Of a DNA stretch of 64,000 nucleotides, positions 9,303-17,551 are shown one piece after another (the stretch's first letter is position 1; every line of letters begins with the position of its first letter). The notes beneath the pieces are model-generated. The model was not told where the DNA came from. It made no database searches and worked only from the letters and a program-made list of their open reading frames with translations. Made by a program: the position numbers and the translations under genes. The DNA comes from Candidatus Poribacteria bacterium (lineage in GTDB: Bacteria; Poribacteria; WGA-4E; WGA-3G). Location of the stretch: NCBI GenBank assembly GCA_003635195.1, contig PYIY01000178.1, positions 1-64,000 of the forward strand, given 5' to 3'.

Positions 9303-9692
9303 ATGGGGAAGTATTTTGTCATTTTTGCGCTATTCATTTCGGCAATCGTCGTGTTGATATATCAATCCTCAGAAAAATCCGTTCAGGTAAAACCTTTTTC
9401 TGAAGAAACACAATTGGAAAGAATCAGATTACAAAGGACGCATCCCATCTCTTTTCCAAAAGGATCGATCCTGCTCGCAGAAGTCAGGAAACATCCGAAA
9501 CTCCAAAACGAGAGCGAAGTTGAAGCGTATTTTTATAAATATAACCAGACCGCTGATAGTTACCACCATCAAAACCCCAAAAAAGCCTCCGAGCACTTGG
9601 AGAAATTTCGTTCATATCAGAAGGTACTTGGAAACACAAGATACTTGGAAATCATGAATTTAGTCGGTAGAGACTATCCTTTTCAGCACTGA
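9303..9692 (+). CDS. Small membrane-anchored protein, unknown function
   Basis: This 129-residue protein has an N-terminal hydrophobic helix (KYFVIFALFISAIVVLIYQS) that would act as a signal anchor, followed by a polar helical domain rich in lysine, glutamate and tyrosine. No family is recognised. It has GGAG ten bases before ATG 9303 and its own extended -10 promoter (TGCTATACT near 9270). The same TGCTATACT motif recurs just after the gene near 9727. It lies on the plus strand in the minus-strand tail region, like the homing gene before it, so it may belong to that guest unit or be a small phage exclusion protein. Confidence 0.6.
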   Translation: MGKYFVIFALFISAIVVLIYQSSEKSVQVKPFSEETQLERIRLQRTHPISFPKGSILLAEVRKHPKLQNESEVEAYFYKYNQTADSYHHQNPKKASEHLEKFRSYQKVLGNTRYLEIMNLVGRDYPFQH

Positions 9693-9754
9693 TAAAAAAT
9701 ATCTATTTTAATTTCGGAATTCTGCTATACTCTTTTCGATTGCGGAAGTCATCA

Positions 9755-9890
9755 GGTAGCAAATAGCAAATAGCAAATAGCAAATAGCAAAGACGCAAGC
9801 GTTACAGAACGCTTCTTTCACTAATTGCTAACCGCTAACTGCTAATCGCTTCTTTCGCTAATTGCCAATTGCCAATTACGGGATGCTTCC
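9755..9890. repeat. Heptamer-armed palindromic repeat
   Basis: Five copies of AGCAAAT are followed by a core (GACGCAAGCGTTAC) and by heptamers of the complementary kind (AATTGCT, AACCGCT, AACTGCT). The two arms can pair, giving a long imperfect hairpin. The same core occurs at 11.12 kb (inverted) and 34.79 kb. No coding sequence is seen here. Confidence 0.7.
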
Positions 9891-9931
9891 ACTTACTTTC
9901 CCCAATCAAAAGTTAACTCCTTGTTCTATGG

Positions 9932-9966
9932 AAATGGGTGGGAATCCCGGTATCTCCCACCCATTT
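9932..9966. terminator. Strong hairpin, probable terminator
   Basis: AAATGGGTGGGA (9932-9943) pairs perfectly with 9955-9966 over 12 bp. On the plus strand it runs into TTTTCATTTCTT. It lies between the plus-strand gene at 9.3 kb and the end of the minus-strand chaperone region, and could stop transcription in both directions. Confidence 0.65.
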
Positions 9967-10086
9967 TCATTTCTTCCGATTCTTCCGCCGCGATTCTACC
10001 TTTTGACAGTACGCCTCGTGAACTATACAGTCATATGTGTGTTTGTAGTTGATATCCGCATCCGGACACACTCTGTCAGACGGCAT
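9967..10086 (-). CDS. Small cysteine-containing protein, 39 residues
   Basis: ATG 10086 lies 8 bases downstream of GGAGG, which itself overlaps the end of the preceding gene (stop at 10091). The product (MPSDRVCPDADINYK..., basic C-terminal ESRRKNRKK) has three cysteines. A short frame after the chaperone and before the tape measure is where many tailed phages encode the frameshift extension of the tail chaperone. Here it has its own ribosome binding site, so separate initiation is more likely than frameshifting. Function is unknown. Confidence 0.5.
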   Translation of the reverse strand: MPSDRVCPDADINYKHTYDCIVHEAYCQKVESRRKNRKK

Positions 10087-10090
10087 ACAC

Positions 10091-11068
10091 CTACCCTCCG
10101 TCATTGCCCACAGATTCGCCATCTTCACTCTGCCCTTCGGAGTCTGCGAGAGATCGAAAGTGACGCTGCAGGGACCTCAAGCCTGCATCGGGAATATTTA
10201 CAACTCTGTGAGCCTCGAGGAGCGTTTGCAGAAATCTTTCCGATAGGGCCTCAACAGGATACGCATCCCCTTCCGCGATTGCAATGTCCTCTATTGCCTC
10301 TACATTCACTTCGCTTGCGTCGATTTCTTTATACGAAAGCACCGGATCCAGAATCATTGAAGGGACCAATACCTGACGCTCCGCCGTTTTCTGAGCCACA
10401 ACCGCGGCGAGTTCGTCTTCCGACATATCCACATACTTCTTCGACTCCGTCCCTATGGGATACCACTCGAACGTATCTAACAGCGCAAATGCATCCGCCG
10501 GGACACCTCGCCGCACCTCGACTTGGTATATCGAATCTTCCGTTGGGTTGTTGACCGATGCATACGCGTTACAGAGGGCATCTATCATGATGGAAGAACG
10601 CGCTTCGATCGGAGACCCTTCACCCTCCCCCATATAGGAGAACGGTGGATCGTACATGAGTTTGCCAAGCAACAGATTCGCAACGGCACGATCCCGCTCG
10701 TCCATCGCAACACCGTCTTTTTCCTGACCAATATATTGCTCAAGAATCTTCAGGTGCGCGACTTCGATATCCAACGGTTTGCCGTCCCAGACCTTTACCG
10801 TCCACATCTGGTCGTCCCAAAACATCTCAACCGTTTTCACAGGTTTGCCCTTCGTTTTCAGGACTTCGACCGTCAACTTCGGGGCATCCGAGCTTTCCAC
10901 CAGCCGAGCTGAAGTATCTTTGAAGTTAACTTCAACGACAGCACTTTTCCGATCATCTTTTTCAAAGACATCGGATGTGAGTGCTGGAGCCTCTGAGTGT
11001 TCCACAACCTGGGAAACCCGTTTCTTTTCGATCTGCTTATCCAGCTGTTCCTGAATCTTCTTATTCAT
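10091..11068 (-). CDS. Probable tail assembly chaperone / tail protein
   Basis: This 325-residue acidic protein begins with a charged helical stretch and has no signal peptide or membrane segment. It is placed between the major tail protein (11.2 kb) and the tape measure (8.3 kb), the position of the gpG-like tail assembly chaperone in siphoviruses. The middle (VEMFWDDQMWTVKVWDGKPL, then a helical ERDRAVANLLLGKLMYDPPF) would fit a chaperone that reads tail-protein expression levels, but the sequence match is weak and the protein is longer than usual. AGGAG precedes ATG 11068. The call is mainly positional. Confidence 0.5.
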   Translation of the reverse strand: MNKKIQEQLDKQIEKKRVSQVVEHSEAPALTSDVFEKDDRKSAVVEVNFKDTSARLVESSDAPKLTVEVLKTKGKPVKTVEMFWDDQMWTVKVWDGKPLDIEVAHLKILEQYIGQEKDGVAMDERDRAVANLLLGKLMYDPPFSYMGEGEGSPIEARSSIMIDALCNAYASVNNPTEDSIYQVEVRRGVPADAFALLDTFEWYPIGTESKKYVDMSEDELAAVVAQKTAERQVLVPSMILDPVLSYKEIDASEVNVEAIEDIAIAEGDAYPVEALSERFLQTLLEAHRVVNIPDAGLRSLQRHFRSLADSEGQSEDGESVGNDGG

Positions 11069-11079
11069 CGGTCTCCTTT

Positions 11080-11220
11080 GTTATAGCAGTTAGCGGTTAG
11101 CGGTTAGCAGTTAGTAAAGAGGCGTTTGGTAACGCTTGCGTCTTTGCGAATTGCGAATTGCGAATTGCTAACCGCTTCTTTGCTAGTCGCTAATTGCCAA
11201 TTGCTAATTGCTGACTGCCA
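11080..11220. repeat. Heptamer-armed palindromic repeat
   Basis: Arrays of AGCGGTT/AGCAGTT face AATTGCG/AATTGCT and AACCGCT arrays around a core that is the inverse of the 9.79 kb core (GTAACGCTTGCGTC). GCGGTTAGCA and TGCTAACCGC pair directly. It fills the space between the major tail protein and the chaperone candidate. No gene is visible. Confidence 0.7.
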
Positions 11221-13281
11221 CTACACCCATCTATCATCACTCACGATAATCACTTCGATCTCGCCATCCGTTTGACCGTCAAGCGGCAGTGCCTTCAACT
11301 CTACAGTCACCGGAACAACGCCAGGTCCCGTGGCAGGCACACGCACTGGGGACTGGATATCGCAGTTTTTCATTCTGTAAGTGACTGATAATTGCCGCCC
11401 GTCCCCGCGCCATTGATACGTTCCGACGCGCGCGTTCACTTTTTCACGGTTCCGGTACTTCTCATCCCACCGAATAAACGTATCTTCCTCACTTGAGCCC
11501 GATTCGTAGTTCGTGTTCACCGATGCCGTCGTTAAGCGTCGCGCATTGGCATCTGTGTCTCGACGAAACATTCCCGGCACCTTCCCCTGCACGAAGTCGT
11601 AGTTGTGCTCGATATTCAATCCTACAGAGTTGCAGATAACCGCTTCACCATCGAGTTCCAAGAATCTCCCATGCCCCGAATAGAAACGAGAGGTGACTCG
11701 CTCAAAATCGCGATCCGCAAGTCTTGAATGGTCTTCTCTATCTTGCTGCATCATCGACGTGAACTGCGGATCGTCCCGTTCCTCAATCGTTTGGCGTTTG
11801 TCCACACGGTTGGAAAGCAGATTATACGTCGCACCGATCGTATCTCCGATTTCAATCTCTCCACCGATCACAATGCCACGGTTAACCACCCGCGGCTCAC
11901 CCCCGACATCCGCTTCAAACGTCAAACCCTCCGGATCATCGTTGACAACCTTTAACTTCGTCTCAAAACCACCCGGTTCCGCGATAATCTCTATTGTGCC
12001 TGCAGGCGCAGCAACAATCGCACCGGTTGCATCCTTGACCTCGACCTTATTGATTTTGTGAAAATACTTATCCGTGAGCACATCCGCACCGAGTTCGATT
12101 TCATCTCGCATCGGGAGCGTGTCACTTGAAGCAAGACCGACACGTCGAACACCTCTGATAAGCATCTTATGCCCAGTGAGCGCACCCGTGTATTTCACTC
12201 GGAGTTGTCCTGGACGGTCAGGGTCAGGGTTCCGAACGATGTTCCCAGCGAGCGCAGTCGTGATGTCAAATTTGCCAGCACTCCAGCCTGTCGCCCGGAC
12301 ACGCGTTATCGTCGCACCCGCAGGAAGTGCCGCCATCTGTGCGGCGGTTTTCGCAGAATCCGGGAACGATAGTGAGAGCGTCTGGATCTCGCCATCTGCA
12401 TCTGTGTAGGTAATCACGACGGTCCCCGGCGTGCCGGTATTCGTCAAAGCCGCTGCACTCCCCGGTGCAACCGTCAGCGTCAACGCATCCGCATAATCGC
12501 TTAGGTCATTGGCAATCGTTTTATCCGAAACCGCAGTCGTGATGTCAAAAGTGCCGGTACTCCAACCCGTTGACCGGACCCGCGTGATCGTCGCACCCGC
12601 AGGGAGATCCCGCGTCTGCGCATCGGTTTTCACCGCATTCGCGAAGGATAGCGTAAACGTCCGCGTCTGACCCGCTGCAGTTGTGTAGGTAATCACGACG
12701 GTACCCGGCGTGCTGGAAGTCGTCAGGTCCGCTGAACCGCTCGGTGTAACCGTCAGCGTTAGCGCATCCGCATAACTGCTTAAGTTGTTGGCAATCGTTT
12801 TATCACCGGCGCCCGACAGGTTTTGAGCCTTAACGACATCTACCGACGTATCCTTCAAGTCCTGGTCATCTATAGCCTTTATCGTCGCATCCATTGTGTC
12901 AGTGAAATAGGTCGCCGCAACGATGTCTGATACATTCGTTTTCGCTACGACAAGCGTCTTTTTCGGTATCGGTGTACTGATTGGGTTCGGATCGTTCAGG
13001 AGTGCCTGTGTTAAATCAAGATACCCATCTTCTGAAGGGACCTGCACAGAAAATGGACCCGACCCCCATAAAAAGTTGATTTCATCGGAAACACCCGCAC
13101 GCCCCGGACTCAGTGCTTGATTCTCAAGAAGATCGGAATCCTCATCGTGCTCCCACGATGTCACAAGATATTCCCGTATCTTCCCATTCGCTTTTTTGAC
13201 GAGTTCCTTCCTATCTGTAATGTCAGGTCCCCGCCCAAAAACCATAGACGTATTTTCGGCTTTTATTTGTCTTACAGCCAT
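11221..13281 (-). CDS. Major tail protein with two inserted tandem beta-domains
   Basis: This ~686-residue protein is the best candidate for the tail tube subunit. Tube-like beta-strand regions at the N-terminus (ENTSMVFGRGPDITDRKELV) and C-terminus (YRMKNCDIQSPVRVPATG) flank inserts. Two ~90-residue units, around residues 160-250 and 250-340, are near copies: both contain KTIAN(N/D)LS(S/D)YADALTLTV, GTPGTVVITYT and LPAGATITRVR. The units look Ig- or fibronectin-like and would decorate the tail surface. I chose ATG 13281 (MAVRQIKAENT), because GGAGG lies 8 bases upstream; an ATG at 13296 lacks such a site. It lies after the head and lysis genes and before the chaperone. Confidence 0.7.
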   Translation of the reverse strand: MAVRQIKAENTSMVFGRGPDITDRKELVKKANGKIREYLVTSWEHDEDSDLLENQALSPGRAGVSDEINFLWGSGPFSVQVPSEDGYLDLTQALLNDPNPISTPIPKKTLVVAKTNVSDIVAATYFTDTMDATIKAIDDQDLKDTSVDVVKAQNLSGAGDKTIANNLSSYADALTLTVTPSGSADLTTSSTPGTVVITYTTAAGQTRTFTLSFANAVKTDAQTRDLPAGATITRVRSTGWSTGTFDITTAVSDKTIANDLSDYADALTLTVAPGSAAALTNTGTPGTVVITYTDADGEIQTLSLSFPDSAKTAAQMAALPAGATITRVRATGWSAGKFDITTALAGNIVRNPDPDRPGQLRVKYTGALTGHKMLIRGVRRVGLASSDTLPMRDEIELGADVLTDKYFHKINKVEVKDATGAIVAAPAGTIEIIAEPGGFETKLKVVNDDPEGLTFEADVGGEPRVVNRGIVIGGEIEIGDTIGATYNLLSNRVDKRQTIEERDDPQFTSMMQQDREDHSRLADRDFERVTSRFYSGHGRFLELDGEAVICNSVGLNIEHNYDFVQGKVPGMFRRDTDANARRLTTASVNTNYESGSSEEDTFIRWDEKYRNREKVNARVGTYQWRGDGRQLSVTYRMKNCDIQSPVRVPATGPGVVPVTVELKALPLDGQTDGEIEVIIVSDDRWV

Positions 13282-13410
13282 TCTCCCGTCCTCCATGTTA
13301 ATAGTTGTCAGTTACCAGTTACAAGAGGCGTTTGTTAAACGAGGGAAAACACCCAAGCAAAAACGCCTCGGAACCGAGAACCATTTAGCCTTTACAAAAT
13401 ATAGGGGAAA

Positions 13411-13530
13411 TGCTATAATAATAGGAAGGTAGTGGGAAGGGGGCGCAACCCCTCCCCGATGCCAGAAACAATCAACTTTTGTGCTAACATCGGAATCTTG
13501 CTTTGGCACTTTCATTTTAACACCTTTCCT
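13411..13530 (+). ncRNA. Structured leader RNA of the second GIY-YIG gene (weaker pseudoknot)
   Basis: An extended -10 (TGCTATAAT 13411-13419) starts the unit. AGGAAGGT (13423-13430) can pair with ACCTTTCCT (13522-13530) with one bulge. A G-rich/C-rich hairpin with GCGCAA loop follows. Then CCGATG 13456-13461 pairs with 13488-13493, and CCA/GCCA around 13461-13464 with TGGC 13504-13507. The order matches the other leaders, but the C helix is only 3-4 bp. Confidence 0.4.
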
Positions 13531-13578
13531 TTTGAAATGTCAAGCGAGGTCCCCAAACCTATAGGAGCTTGACACAGT

Positions 13579-14706
13579 ATGGGATCCATCTACAAAATCA
13601 CTAACACCGTCAACGGTAAAACTTACATCGGTAAAACAACTCGTGATGCCGTGAAAACAAGAATACGCGATCATCTCACAGGTAATGGCAACCGAATCCT
13701 CAAAAATGCTGTCAAAAAATATGGGCGAGAAGCCTTTACTTTTGAAATTCTCCATGACGGCATTGTTCCTGAATTTCTTGACATACTTGAAATAGAAGAG
13801 ATCGCAAAGCATAACTGCATCAGACCAAACGGCTACAATCTTACTGAAGGCGGTGAAGGCGGTTTACCTTCCGAGGAAACCCGCCAGAAAATGTCTGCAG
13901 CCAAAAAAGGCGAAAATCACAATAACTATGGCAAAACGCTTTCAGAAGAAACACGCAGGAGAATATCGAGATCCAATAAAGGTAAAAAGCTTTCAGAAGA
14001 AACCCGACGAAACATCTCTGAATCTAAAAAAGGCGAAAATCATCCTAACTATGGCAAAACGCTTTCAGAAGAACATCGTCAGAAAATCTCTGAATCTAAA
14101 AAAGGCGAAAACAACCCTAACTATGGCAAAACGCTTTCAGAAGAAGCACGTCGGAAAATGTCTGAAGCCATGAAAGGCGAAAACCACTATAATTATGGCA
14201 AAACGCTTTCAGAGGAAACGAAGCGAAAAATATCTGAAGCACAGAAAGGTAAAAAACGCAAACCGCAGTCCAAAGAACACCGCCAAAAAATATCTGAAGC
14301 CAAAAGGGGTGAAAAGAACCCAATGTATGGCAAAAGGCATTCCGAGGAACACCGCCAAAAAATATCTGAAGCCCTAAAGGGTGAGAAGAACCACAACTAT
14401 GGTAAATCCCCTTCAGAAGAAACACGCCGAAAAATATCTGAAGCTCAAAGAGGTAAAAAACTTTCTGCGGAACATCGTCGTAAAATCTCTGAGGCACATA
14501 AAGGTAGAACACATTCCGAAGAACATCGCCGAAAACTATCTGCCGCGAGGGAAACACTTGAGTTTATCGCCGCTCGCGAGTTTTTCTTTTCCCTCCCACC
14601 CGACATGGCGTTAAAGGAGAAACGCCGCTTGCTTTTTAAGAAAATCACAGGTGTACCTAAAAGCACACTCTATCACTGGATATACAAATGGACAAAAGAC
14701 TCTTAG
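13579..14706 (+). CDS. GIY-YIG homing endonuclease with about ten NUMOD3 repeats (2)
   Basis: This 375-residue protein has an N-terminal GIY-YIG domain (SIYKITNTVNGKTYIGKTT, arginine in TRIRDHL, YGREAFTFEILHD, PNGYNLTEGGEG). About ten NUMOD3 units follow, each near 20 residues with the pattern GENHxNYGKTLSEETRRKIS. That is more than the usual two to five, suggesting recent repeat expansion. The last ~50 residues (KKITGVPKSTLYHWIYKW) look like a helix-turn-helix. The stop TAG (14704-14706) overlaps the stop of the convergent tail gene in a shared TTAG, the same junction seen at the third homing gene. Confidence 0.9.
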   Translation: MGSIYKITNTVNGKTYIGKTTRDAVKTRIRDHLTGNGNRILKNAVKKYGREAFTFEILHDGIVPEFLDILEIEEIAKHNCIRPNGYNLTEGGEGGLPSEETRQKMSAAKKGENHNNYGKTLSEETRRRISRSNKGKKLSEETRRNISESKKGENHPNYGKTLSEEHRQKISESKKGENNPNYGKTLSEEARRKMSEAMKGENHYNYGKTLSEETKRKISEAQKGKKRKPQSKEHRQKISEAKRGEKNPMYGKRHSEEHRQKISEALKGEKNHNYGKSPSEETRRKISEAQRGKKLSAEHRRKISEAHKGRTHSEEHRRKLSAARETLEFIAAREFFFSLPPDMALKEKRRLLFKKITGVPKSTLYHWIYKWTKDS

Positions 14707-15239
14707 ACGGACGTTGCCGCACGATAGATATGTGTTACGATTATGCGAAATTTCACAATTTCCCAGGGGGAGCCTTCCAAGGCCGCGACAGCACCTTCCG
14801 AACTCCTATCGCTCTCCACTTCCGTATTCACAACACCATCCACGTCAAGATCGCGACTGCCATTTATAAGCTTTTCCACAGTATATATCATGTCAGACAC
14901 CTGATCTGTGATGGGCTTACGAGAAAATGAGCCTTCAGAGGCATCTGGCATTTCTTTCATCACTGCTACAAGGGAAAACGGAAGAAACTCCTCAATTTCT
15001 CCGAGCGACGCATACTCAGCGTTTTCACCGCCTTTGCGTTTCCGTCTGTTGTCGCCGTAATTCAGAAGTAGGGCGGGGATAGCTCCTTGTTGTGACAGTA
15101 CAGTCCAATGGATATACCGCCGCTGAATCGTTGCGATTTGAACAGGAAACTCCGAATCGTCGTAACGGTACTTTGAATCTTCCCTGAGCGGCTCGAAAAG
15201 CTCATAAAGTGAATCTAAAATCTGCGCTCGGCGGTGCAT
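14703..15239 (-). CDS. Probable tail terminator/completion protein
   Basis: This 178-residue protein starts MHRRAQILDSLYELFEPL, with a short helix followed by strands (FPVQIATIQRRYIHWTVL, AIPALLLNYGD), an arrangement common in tail-terminator proteins of the gpU type. A second half carries helical and acidic segments. It lies between the lysis group and the major tail protein, where tail completion proteins are usual. The family call is based on length, order and strand pattern only. The 3' end overlaps that of the convergent homing gene by four bases. Confidence 0.5.
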   Translation of the reverse strand: MHRRAQILDSLYELFEPLREDSKYRYDDSEFPVQIATIQRRYIHWTVLSQQGAIPALLLNYGDNRRKRKGGENAEYASLGEIEEFLPFSLVAVMKEMPDASEGSFSRKPITDQVSDMIYTVEKLINGSRDLDVDGVVNTEVESDRSSEGAVAALEGSPWEIVKFRIIVTHIYRAATSV

Positions 15240-15294
15240 TATGGATTTCCTTGAAATCTCTTTTTTCTCGCATGTTATTGGCCCCTTTTGTGGT

Positions 15295-15362
15295 TAGGAG
15301 CGGGACCGGTGAACTCACCTATCAGGGATACCGGTCCGCCCGTTAATGGGGCATCGCTACGC
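15295..15362 (-). terminator. Paired hairpins after the beta-barrel-like gene
   Basis: Reading the minus strand, GGGGCGTAGCGATGCCCC is a compact hairpin just after the stop of the gene ending at 15372. A second pair, GGACCGGT with ACCGGTCC, spans about 15302-15340. No T-run follows the first hairpin, so it may be an attenuator or processing site rather than a classical terminator. Confidence 0.45.
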
Positions 15363-15371
15363 CCCGTCCGA

Positions 15372-16097
15372 CTAAAATAAGAAATCTAACCCTGCTCCGT
15401 AGCTATATTGCGTCCGATCGACACCAAACTGCTCAGCATTCGACTTGTAACTAAATACGCCGCTGATGCTGAACGCGACGGACACGCCATCACCAATCTC
15501 ACCGAGATCAAACGACATGTGCGGTTTCGACCGAAGCTCGTAGGTGTCAAACGAGAGTTCGGGCAGATATTCAATGAGCATGAGCAGATGGTTTCCCATT
15601 TCCACTTCGGCATGGACACGCCAACCGACAGAGACCGGTTTGTATGATTCGATACCGAGAGCCTCTAAATCCTGTGTGCGCGCGACCCAATTGCCTGCCC
15701 CGAATGAGACATCTAACCGTTCAGAGTGATAGGCAGGCGCTTGTAGGTAGTATCCCAAAGAGTTTTGAAAGAGGTTTTTATCGTCATTGAATTCGGATTC
15801 AAAATAACCGTAGCCACCCCACCCCTGGATGTTCCACCCGCCTTCGGCGCGACCGATGTAGGTGCGTGCCTCGTAGATCTCCTCGACATGTGTGCGTTCT
15901 GCGAAGCCTGCGAGGTAGCCGTCAAAGTTGTTTTTCTCGACTTTCAGGATGCCTGTTGCCGAGTGTGCCGAGTTTCCACGCCCACCTCCCAAGCCGATGG
16001 ACAGCGAGGACCGGGACGTGTCGGTGAATTGTGCGCATGCGGTTGTCGCAATAAGCCACAGTGCCGCAAAAAGCGTCAGTAAAAGTTTGGTTTTCAT
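15372..16097 (-). CDS. Secreted outer-membrane beta-barrel-like protein
   Basis: This 241-residue protein has a clear signal peptide (KTKLLLTLFAALWLIATTACA, probable cleavage after ACA), followed by glycine-rich amphipathic strands of alternating polar and aromatic residues (GGWNIQGWGGYGYF, SVGWRVHAEVEMGNHLLML). It ends YSYGAGLDFLF; a terminal phenylalanine is the outer-membrane protein signature recognised by the Bam machinery. This implies a diderm host. A phage-encoded outer-membrane protein could alter surface receptors or exclude other phages, as Lom-type proteins do. It lies directly after the endolysin. ATG 16097 follows GGAGA. Confidence 0.65.
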   Translation of the reverse strand: MKTKLLLTLFAALWLIATTACAQFTDTSRSSLSIGLGGGRGNSAHSATGILKVEKNNFDGYLAGFAERTHVEEIYEARTYIGRAEGGWNIQGWGGYGYFESEFNDDKNLFQNSLGYYLQAPAYHSERLDVSFGAGNWVARTQDLEALGIESYKPVSVGWRVHAEVEMGNHLLMLIEYLPELSFDTYELRSKPHMSFDLGEIGDGVSVAFSISGVFSYKSNAEQFGVDRTQYSYGAGLDFLF

Positions 16098-16127
16098 GAG
16101 ATTCTCCTTTTGTATTCTTTGAAATTC

Positions 16128-16200
16128 CGAACTTAACGTAGAAGTCTTTCGTTAAGTTCGCTGTTTCTCGCCAACGTGACGTAAAAAAACGTCGCCTTCA
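16128..16200. terminator. Two hairpins between endolysin and beta-barrel-like gene
   Basis: CGAACTTAACG (16128-16138) pairs perfectly with 16150-16160. A second hairpin, ACGT-loop-ACGT with an A-run loop (T-run on the minus strand), lies near 16178-16193. They follow the end of the endolysin gene in transcription order and probably separate two transcription units. Confidence 0.5.
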
Positions 16201-16216
16201 GTTGTGAATTCGCAAC

Positions 16217-16810
16217 CTATGCGGAAAATAGTTTGTATCCGTCCGGGCATCGGATCGCAGTCAGCTCCGCATTCTCCAAATACCATTGAAGGTTGCTACG
16301 CTTTGCCGAATTTCCTTGATTCCCGCCAAAGAGTTTCTGGCAATCGTCCACAACGACACCGACATGACGGATCGGGAAGTCTGCATCTTCTTTGGGTTCA
16401 AACACGCAGATCGCACCATCCGTGATGTTGTCTATTTCATACCCGAATGTCTTGAAACTTGTTGCCATCAGGTTCAACCCGCTTACATCGAAGCCAAGCT
16501 CCTCAAAGATTTTCAGCCAGAACCCTGCGCACCAAGACTTCCCGCCATCTGCATCATTCGGATTGAAACCCAAGAAATCCTGAAGCTCTTTCTGGTCTCG
16601 TGCCTCGTGCTTGCCGTTCCATTTCAGACCGCTCACAACCCAATCAGCTTCCATACCCTTGACTTCTATAAGGTCTCCGGGAGTTGTTTCTATAGCTTCA
16701 TTATGAGGTGGTGCTTCTATGGCAGGATCAATGATTTCATTGAGACCTTCTACCACGCGTAGCAACCCCGACTTTATTTTCACGAGTGCATCTACATTTC
16801 CGGTTTTCAT
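16217..16810 (-). CDS. Endolysin, NlpC/P60- or CHAP-like cysteine peptidase (TIGR02594-type)
   Basis: This 197-residue protein would cut peptidoglycan at lysis. Residues ~55-195 show the pattern of the TIGR02594 family: WNGKHEARDQKELQDF, catalytic cysteine in KSWCAGFWLKIFEELG, a 'GAICVF' strand, catalytic histidine in RHVGVVVDD, and the closing GGNQGNSA motif. The first ~50 residues are a helical extension. The ATG overlaps the stop of the upstream membrane-protein gene (TGATG), so the two are translationally coupled, as in holin-endolysin pairs. GGAGA precedes the start. The enzyme class is fairly sure, the exact bond cut is not. Confidence 0.75.
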   Translation of the reverse strand: MKTGNVDALVKIKSGLLRVVEGLNEIIDPAIEAPPHNEAIETTPGDLIEVKGMEADWVVSGLKWNGKHEARDQKELQDFLGFNPNDADGGKSWCAGFWLKIFEELGFDVSGLNLMATSFKTFGYEIDNITDGAICVFEPKEDADFPIRHVGVVVDDCQKLFGGNQGNSAKRSNLQWYLENAELTAIRCPDGYKLFSA

Positions 16811-17124
16811 CAGTGTGTCTCCTTTCCGTTTTGTGCTTCTTCTTGTGCTTTCTTCAAAAAATGGCTTTGCACCACGCTACTGGCGTACCCAGCGAAGTAT
16901 GCAACGATAGCCAACAGAAACGCTTGTGTCACATAAGTGCCAGGCTCCTTCTTGAGAACACCAATCGAGTAGCCTTCAAGTATGAACACAAAGATCAATA
17001 GACCGCCGAAGATTCCGAATATCCAATTGATAATCCGGCTTGCATCGTGATCTTTGGACCATTTGGCAATCTTGCGTTCTGTTTTCGCTTGTTGAATTTG
17101 GTCTTTCTGTTCTTTTGTTTGCAT
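16810..17124 (-). CDS. Small two-helix membrane protein, holin candidate
   Basis: This 104-residue protein has a basic cytoplasmic-type N-terminus, a first hydrophobic helix (INWIFGIFGGLLIFVFILEG), a short loop, a second hydrophobic segment (VTQAFLLAIVAYFAGYASSV) and a charged C-terminal tail. Length, two membrane segments and tight coupling to the endolysin downstream fit a class II-type holin. There is no sequence motif that proves this. Confidence 0.6.
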   Translation of the reverse strand: MQTKEQKDQIQQAKTERKIAKWSKDHDASRIINWIFGIFGGLLIFVFILEGYSIGVLKKEPGTYVTQAFLLAIVAYFAGYASSVVQSHFLKKAQEEAQNGKETH

Positions 17125-17237
17125 TGCTCACCTAATTTGATAATCCCAGTTGATCTTGGGGCGATAAATCGAGATTTGGATCATTCACTAATTTTTCTTC
17201 AACCGATGCTTTCCATTTTGCGTGCCAGACAACGCTC

Positions 17238-17549
17238 CTATTTGAAAAATGCTAACCAGATCGCTGCCGCTTCCGCAATCGCAATTAGTAGTCCGACCCC
17301 CGCAAAGGCGATCGTCCTATTCCGAATTTTCGTGTTCTGCACCGCATGATCTTCGATCATCTGCTTCTCTAATGCAATAATTTGCTGTTCCTGAGTTTCC
17401 ACTTTCTTCTCAAGATCCGCCGTCTCCTTTTTGTTCGACAAGATGAGTTCTCGCACGAATTCGTGGTCTTTCTCTAATTTCGCAAAAGAGACATCTATCT
17501 TTTTATCCAATTCGTGAAAAGCACTGGTCAGCTCATGCATTGCATCCAT
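17238..17549 (-). CDS. Coiled-coil protein with C-terminal membrane anchor
   Basis: This 103-residue protein is a long amphipathic helix (SAFHELDKKIDVSFAKLEKD..., heptad pattern through residue ~75) ending in one hydrophobic segment (TIAFAGVGLLIAIAEAAAIW). It lies in the lysis-like group before the holin candidate, 2 bp after the tail-completion gene. Such tail-anchored coiled coils resemble pinholin- or spanin-type helpers in layout, but no family is recognised. AAAGG precedes the ATG by about nine bases. Confidence 0.55.
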   Translation of the reverse strand: MDAMHELTSAFHELDKKIDVSFAKLEKDHEFVRELILSNKKETADLEKKVETQEQQIIALEKQMIEDHAVQNTKIRNRTIAFAGVGLLIAIAEAAAIWLAFFK

Positions 17550-17551
17550 AA

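Noticed and set aside
9862..10554. 230-codon plus-strand frame
   Set aside because: It runs antisense through the chaperone candidate, has no ribosome binding site, and its product is proline/serine/histidine-rich with no domain.
13312..13515. 67-codon minus-strand frame upstream of the major tail protein
   Set aside because: It reads through the structured leader of the second homing gene and has no ribosome binding site or domain.
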